DNA from: an uncultured Alphaproteobacteria bacterium
GTDB taxonomy: Bacteria > Pseudomonadota > Alphaproteobacteria > Rhizobiales > Pleomorphomonadaceae
Assembly: GCA_937900425.1 (NCBI GenBank)
Contig: CALCDT010000192.1
Coordinates: 1-17,523 of the forward strand
DNA length: 17,523 nucleotides
Reading direction: 5' to 3'
A program made the translations under genes and the position numbers. The notes beneath the pieces are model-generated. The model did not search any database. It was not told the origin of the DNA and saw nothing but the letters and a program-made list of their open reading frames with translations. How positions within the stretch are numbered: the stretch's first letter is position 1; the number at the start of each line of letters is the position of its first letter. Below, piece after piece: positions 14,781 through 17,523 of the stretch.

Positions 14781-14864
14781 TCAGAAGGCGCCGATGACGA
14801 CGGCGCCGACGAACAGGAACGCCGCACAGACGCAGAGCACGTTGAGGCTGGTCGACAACGACAT
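14781..14864 (-). CDS. Very small membrane peptide (27 residues)
   Basis: On the minus strand an ATG at 14864 opens a 27-residue frame ending in TGA at 14783-14781. It is preceded by a good ribosome site (GAGGAT at 14875-14870, five bases before the start). The peptide starts MSLSTSLNVLCVCAAFLF and is hydrophobic almost throughout (VCAAFLFVGAVVIGAF), so it is one membrane helix with a short polar N-terminus and two cysteines (C11, C13). It is too short for standard gene callers. It has its own upstream space and is followed by stem-loops at 14727-14766. I infer a small inner-membrane protein of unknown partner. The ribosome site, hydrophobicity and third-position G/C bias make chance less likely but do not exclude it. 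Confidence 0.6.
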   Translation of the reverse strand: MSLSTSLNVLCVCAAFLFVGAVVIGAF

Positions 14865-14997
14865 GATTCATCCTCACCCGCTTGTCCGGCACAGTCGACC
14901 GGACGGCGGAGACTAGGGCGATTTTCGTCCCTCGCGAAGCGAATCTTGTTGTGCGTCGCGGCAGATTGGTGCGGCCTCGTCGTCTTTCATCGCCATA
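14865..14997. other. Gap between the 27-residue gene and the amidase
   Basis: Both flanking genes are on the minus strand. This AT-richer stretch probably holds the promoter of the small membrane gene. On the minus strand TAGTCT (14915-14910) could be a -10, but no matching -35 is convincing. No terminator-like hairpin after the amidase is evident. Confidence 0.4.
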
Positions 14998-16254
14998 TCA
15001 ATCGCTTGCGCCGATCCGCGTCTCCAGCCAGTGCGCCGCTGCGAGCGCGACGTCGTCGCGTCCGAACGGGGCGACGACCTGCAGCCCGAGCGGTTCGCCT
15101 CCGGGGGCGCGAAGGCCCGGCACGTTCACCGCCGGCGCACCGATCAGGGTCGCCAGCCGGTTGAAGGCGGGCGATCCGGTCGCCTCGAGGCCGAGCGGCG
15201 CCGGGCCCGGCGCCGAGGGCATCAGGATGACGTCGATGTCGCCGAAGATCTCGTCGAAGCGGCGGCGTCCGGAATGGGCTCGCGACCGCGCGGCGTCGTA
15301 GACCTCCGGCGAGATGTCGCGGCCCCGGTCGAGTGCGGCGCGCAGTCGCTCCGACAGTGCGTCGCCGTGATGATCGCGCTCGTGGGCGAGCGCCAGCGCC
15401 CCCTCGAATTCCATGATCACCGGATGGGCGCGGTCGGCGGCGACGAGGCGCTCGCACAGCGACATCGACCGCACCCGGGCGCCGCCCCGCTCGGCGATCG
15501 CGATCGCCCGGTCGATCGCCGCCTGCATCTCCGGACCGGCCTCGACCTCGAATCCGTCGCGCAGGACGGCGATTCGCGGCGCGTCGACCTCCCGGCCGTG
15601 GACCCGGAGGTCACGCCCGGAGATCGCCGACAGCACGAAGGCGCAGTCCGCGACCCGCGCCGCGAAGATCCCGACCGTGTCGAAATTCCACGAGAACGTC
15701 TTGAGCCCGACGGTCGGCAGCAGCCGGTAGGACGGCTTGACCGCGGCGACGCCGCAGAAGGATGCCGGCCGAAGGGTGGACCCCGCCGTCTGGCTGCCGA
15801 AGGCCGCCGGCAGCATCCCGGCCGCGACCGCCGCCGCCGACCCGGACGACGAGCCGCCGGGGGTGTGGCCGGGCGCGGCCGGATTGGTGGTGACGGTCGG
15901 CTGCAGATAGGCGAACTCGGTGGTCCGCGTCTTGCCGAGCACGACCCCGCCGGCCCGGCGCGCCATGCTGACGATCGCCGCGTCGCAGGCGGGGCGGTGG
16001 CCGGCGTAGACCGGCGAGCCGTAGGTCGTCGGCAGGTCGGCGGTGTCGAAGACGTCCTTGACGCCGACCGGCAGGCCGGCGAGCGGGCCCGTCGCGGCCG
16101 CCATCGCCGCCGCGGCGACGTCGAGGTCAAGGGCGGCGAAGGCCTGCACCTGCGGTTCCTCCCGCGCCAACGCCTCGGCGATTCGCGCGTGCAGCGTCGC
16201 CGGGGCGAGGCGTCCGGAGGCGAGGTCGGCGGCGAGGTCGAGGGCGTGAAGCAT
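14998..16254 (-). CDS. Amidase-signature hydrolase
   Basis: The 418-residue enzyme belongs to the amidase-signature family, which cleaves amide bonds with a Ser-cisSer-Lys triad. Visible are K66 (GLPVGVKDVFDT), the cis-Ser S135 in PGGSSSGSAAAVAAG, and nucleophile S159 in GSQTAGSTLRPASFCGVAAVKPSY. Length fits small members, as opposed to GatA (about 490), and there are no gatB or gatC neighbours, so I do not call it a GatCAB subunit. The start at 16254 follows CAGGTG as a ribosome site. The frame continues open far upstream, antisense to the decarboxylase, and that extension is spurious. Substrate is unknown. Its divergent neighbour acts on amino acids or polyamines, which hints at amide nitrogen metabolism but no more. 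Confidence 0.92.
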   Translation of the reverse strand: MLHALDLAADLASGRLAPATLHARIAEALAREEPQVQAFAALDLDVAAAAMAAATGPLAGLPVGVKDVFDTADLPTTYGSPVYAGHRPACDAAIVSMARRAGGVVLGKTRTTEFAYLQPTVTTNPAAPGHTPGGSSSGSAAAVAAGMLPAAFGSQTAGSTLRPASFCGVAAVKPSYRLLPTVGLKTFSWNFDTVGIFAARVADCAFVLSAISGRDLRVHGREVDAPRIAVLRDGFEVEAGPEMQAAIDRAIAIAERGGARVRSMSLCERLVAADRAHPVIMEFEGALALAHERDHHGDALSERLRAALDRGRDISPEVYDAARSRAHSGRRRFDEIFGDIDVILMPSAPGPAPLGLEATGSPAFNRLATLIGAPAVNVPGLRAPGGEPLGLQVVAPFGRDDVALAAAHWLETRIGASD

Positions 16255-16422
16255 CGTCTGGCACCTGAAAGCGACTGCGGAAGCTGCGGCCACCCATAGC
16301 ATTTCAGCGCCGCCGCTGTCTTCGTCGGGCCGGCCGCGGCGGAAGGCACCGGATGCCGTCGCGGTCGTTTCTCCGCTACGGGGAAATGCTAGGCTGCACC
16401 CCGCGACATCGAGGAGCCCCGC
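16255..16422. promoter_or_regulatory. Divergent promoter region, amidase and decarboxylase
   Basis: The 9-mer GAAATGCTA occurs on the plus strand at 16383-16391 and inverted at 16297-16305, 77 bases apart. Each copy overlaps an extended -10-like element facing its own gene: TG-C-TAGGCT (16387-16395) toward the decarboxylase and TG-C-TATGGG (16301-16293) toward the amidase. The latter has AAGACA (16322-16317) as a possible -35, 18 bases away. A GAGGAG ribosome site (16411-16416) precedes the decarboxylase ATG. Confidence 0.45.
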
Positions 16423-17523
16423 ATGAAGCAGTACCCGAGCGCCCGTGAGATGACCCTCGCCGAACGGCCGGACGAGCCGGTCTACTGCTTCCGCCGCAAG
16501 GTGCTGGAACACGACACCCGACACTTCATGGCCAATTTTCCGGGCAAGACCGCCTATGCGGTCAAGACCAACGGCGAGGGATTCATCCTGAAGGCACTGG
16601 CCGAAATCGGCGTCGACTGCTTCGACGTCGCCTCGCCGGCCGAGTTCCGGGCCGTCCGCGAGGTCGCGCCGAAGGCCGAGATGCTCTACATGCACCCGGT
16701 CAAGGCCCAGTCCGACATCCGCCTCGCCCTTGAGACTTACGGCATCCGCACGCTCGCGGTCGATCACGAGGACGAGGTCGCCAAGATCCTGCGCATCGTG
16801 CGCGCCCTCGACATCGACCCTGGCACCATCGCACTGTTCGTGCGCATGCAGACCAAGGGCCACGCCGCCTACGAGCTCTCCAAGAAATTCGGCGCCGCGC
16901 CGGCCCACGCCGTGGAACTGCTCCAGCGCATCGACGGCATCGGTTTCCGCTGCGGCCTCTGCTTCCACGTCGGCAGTCAGATCGAGGATCCCGACACCTA
17001 CGAGCGCGCCCTCGGCACGGCCCACTGGATCCGCTCGCGCGCCGGCGTCGACCTCGTCGGCCTCGACGTCGGCGGCGGCTTCCCGGCGGTCTACGGCGAA
17101 GACCCCAAGCGCAAGAAGACGCAGATGCCCGGGCTCGACGAGATCATGGCGCGCCTGCGCCACGACATCGACGACTGGGGCTTCTCCGACCTGCCGCTCG
17201 TCGCCGAGCCCGGCCGGGTCGTCGTCGCCCACTCGATCTCGCTCGTCGTCCGCGTGCTGCTCAAGAAGGGCCGCCGGCTCTACATCAACGACGGCATCTG
17301 GGCCTCGCTGTCGGATTCGTGGACCGGCAAGATCACGCTTCCCGCCCGCCACATCCCCGATCCGGCCCGGCGCCGGCGCACCGGCGATCCGCAGGCGATC
17401 GTGCCCTACAAGGTCTGCGGCGCCACCTGCGATTCGGTCGACATCCTCTCGCGCCCCTTCCTGCTGCCCGAGACGGTCGACACCGGCGACTGGATCGAGA
17501 TCGGCCACATCGGCGCCTATTCG
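16423..17523 (+). CDS. PLP-dependent ornithine/lysine decarboxylase, fold type III (3' end outside window)
   Basis: 367 residues are visible with no stop before the window edge. The enzyme is a group IV decarboxylase with alanine-racemase-type barrel, converting ornithine (and possibly lysine) to putrescine (or cadaverine). Motifs are KTAYAVKTN with the PLP lysine K48, CFHVGSQ with H182, the glycine loop VGGGFP (216-221), AEPGRVV (262-267) for the phosphate, INDGIWASL, and CGATCDSVD with the active-site cysteine C336, which comes from the partner subunit in the dimer. Only a short tail is likely missing, since bacterial members of this type have about 375-400 residues. The start is fixed by GAGGAG six bases upstream. 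It is divergent from the amidase gene. Substrate preference cannot be decided from what is visible. Confidence 0.94.
   Translation, partial: MKQYPSAREMTLAERPDEPVYCFRRKVLEHDTRHFMANFPGKTAYAVKTNGEGFILKALAEIGVDCFDVASPAEFRAVREVAPKAEMLYMHPVKAQSDIRLALETYGIRTLAVDHEDEVAKILRIVRALDIDPGTIALFVRMQTKGHAAYELSKKFGAAPAHAVELLQRIDGIGFRCGLCFHVGSQIEDPDTYERALGTAHWIRSRAGVDLVGLDVGGGFPAVYGEDPKRKKTQMPGLDEIMARLRHDIDDWGFSDLPLVAEPGRVVVAHSISLVVRVLLKKGRRLYINDGIWASLSDSWTGKITLPARHIPDPARRRRTGDPQAIVPYKVCGATCDSVDILSRPFLLPETVDTGDWIEIGHIGAYS

Noticed and set aside
14638..14916. Plus-strand open frame of 92 codons across the stem-loop region
   Set aside because: No ribosome site, low-complexity product, overlaps the better supported minus-strand membrane peptide and two stem-loops.
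14998..16254. Calling the amidase GatA of the tRNA-amidating complex
   Set aside because: Too short, no gatB or gatC nearby, and the motif context fits the general amidase-signature family equally well.
16255..17508. Upstream extension of the amidase frame, antisense to the decarboxylase
   Set aside because: The amidase start at 16254 has a ribosome site and fits the family. The extension is antisense to the decarboxylase gene and has no domain.

Overview
The window reads as chromosome of a GC-rich alphaproteobacterium, most likely of the order Hyphomicrobiales (Rhizobiales). The evidence is strong G/C bias at third codon positions, a DUF2865 family protein (a family I associate with Rhizobiales), a short GltX-type glutamyl-tRNA synthetase of the second alphaproteobacterial kind, a bacterial ornithine/lysine decarboxylase of the eukaryote-like fold, and candidate FNR/FixK and EcfG promoters. 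I saw no IS element, CRISPR array, tRNA or rRNA.

Region 1 (1-7366, plus strand) is a tightly packed six-gene run entering from the left edge. It holds the 3' end of a probable SrfC-like gene, a single-pass membrane protein of unknown family with six extracytoplasmic cysteines, a secreted von Willebrand A (vWA) protein resembling the periplasmic part of the kinase PpkA, a LolD/TagT-like ABC ATPase, a LolE/TagS/FtsX-like permease, and a secreted sulfatase-modifying-factor-fold protein resembling TagR. Genes overlap by 4-11 bases or lie 6-27 bases apart, so they are probably one operon. In Pseudomonas type VI secretion, TagQRST signal across the envelope to PpkA. Here the TagR, TagS, TagT and PpkA-vWA counterparts sit beside an SrfC-like protein, with no kinase domain visible in the window. 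I regard this as the most interesting part: a candidate envelope sensing or assembly machine, possibly independent of type VI secretion.

Region 2 (7367-9458, plus strand) holds a universal stress protein gene behind an exact FNR/FixK box (TTGAT-N4-ATCAA) correctly spaced from a -10-like element, which implies induction under low oxygen. After a roughly 320-base gap with a strong stem-loop comes a secreted DUF2865 protein.

Region 3 (9406-13838, minus strand) holds glutamine-dependent NAD+ synthetase (nadE), then a major facilitator transporter followed 9 bases later by glutamyl-tRNA synthetase (gltX). The last gene overlaps the convergent DUF2865 gene by 53 bases.

Region 4 (13839-14997) is relatively gene-poor. 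It contains a 93-residue protein of unknown family behind a candidate EcfG (general stress) promoter, a cluster of stem-loops, and a previously easy-to-miss 27-residue membrane peptide on the minus strand.

Region 5 (14998-17523) has an amidase-signature enzyme (minus) divergent from a PLP-dependent ornithine/lysine decarboxylase (plus, cut by the right edge). Both candidate extended -10 elements carry the same 9-mer GAAATGCTA.
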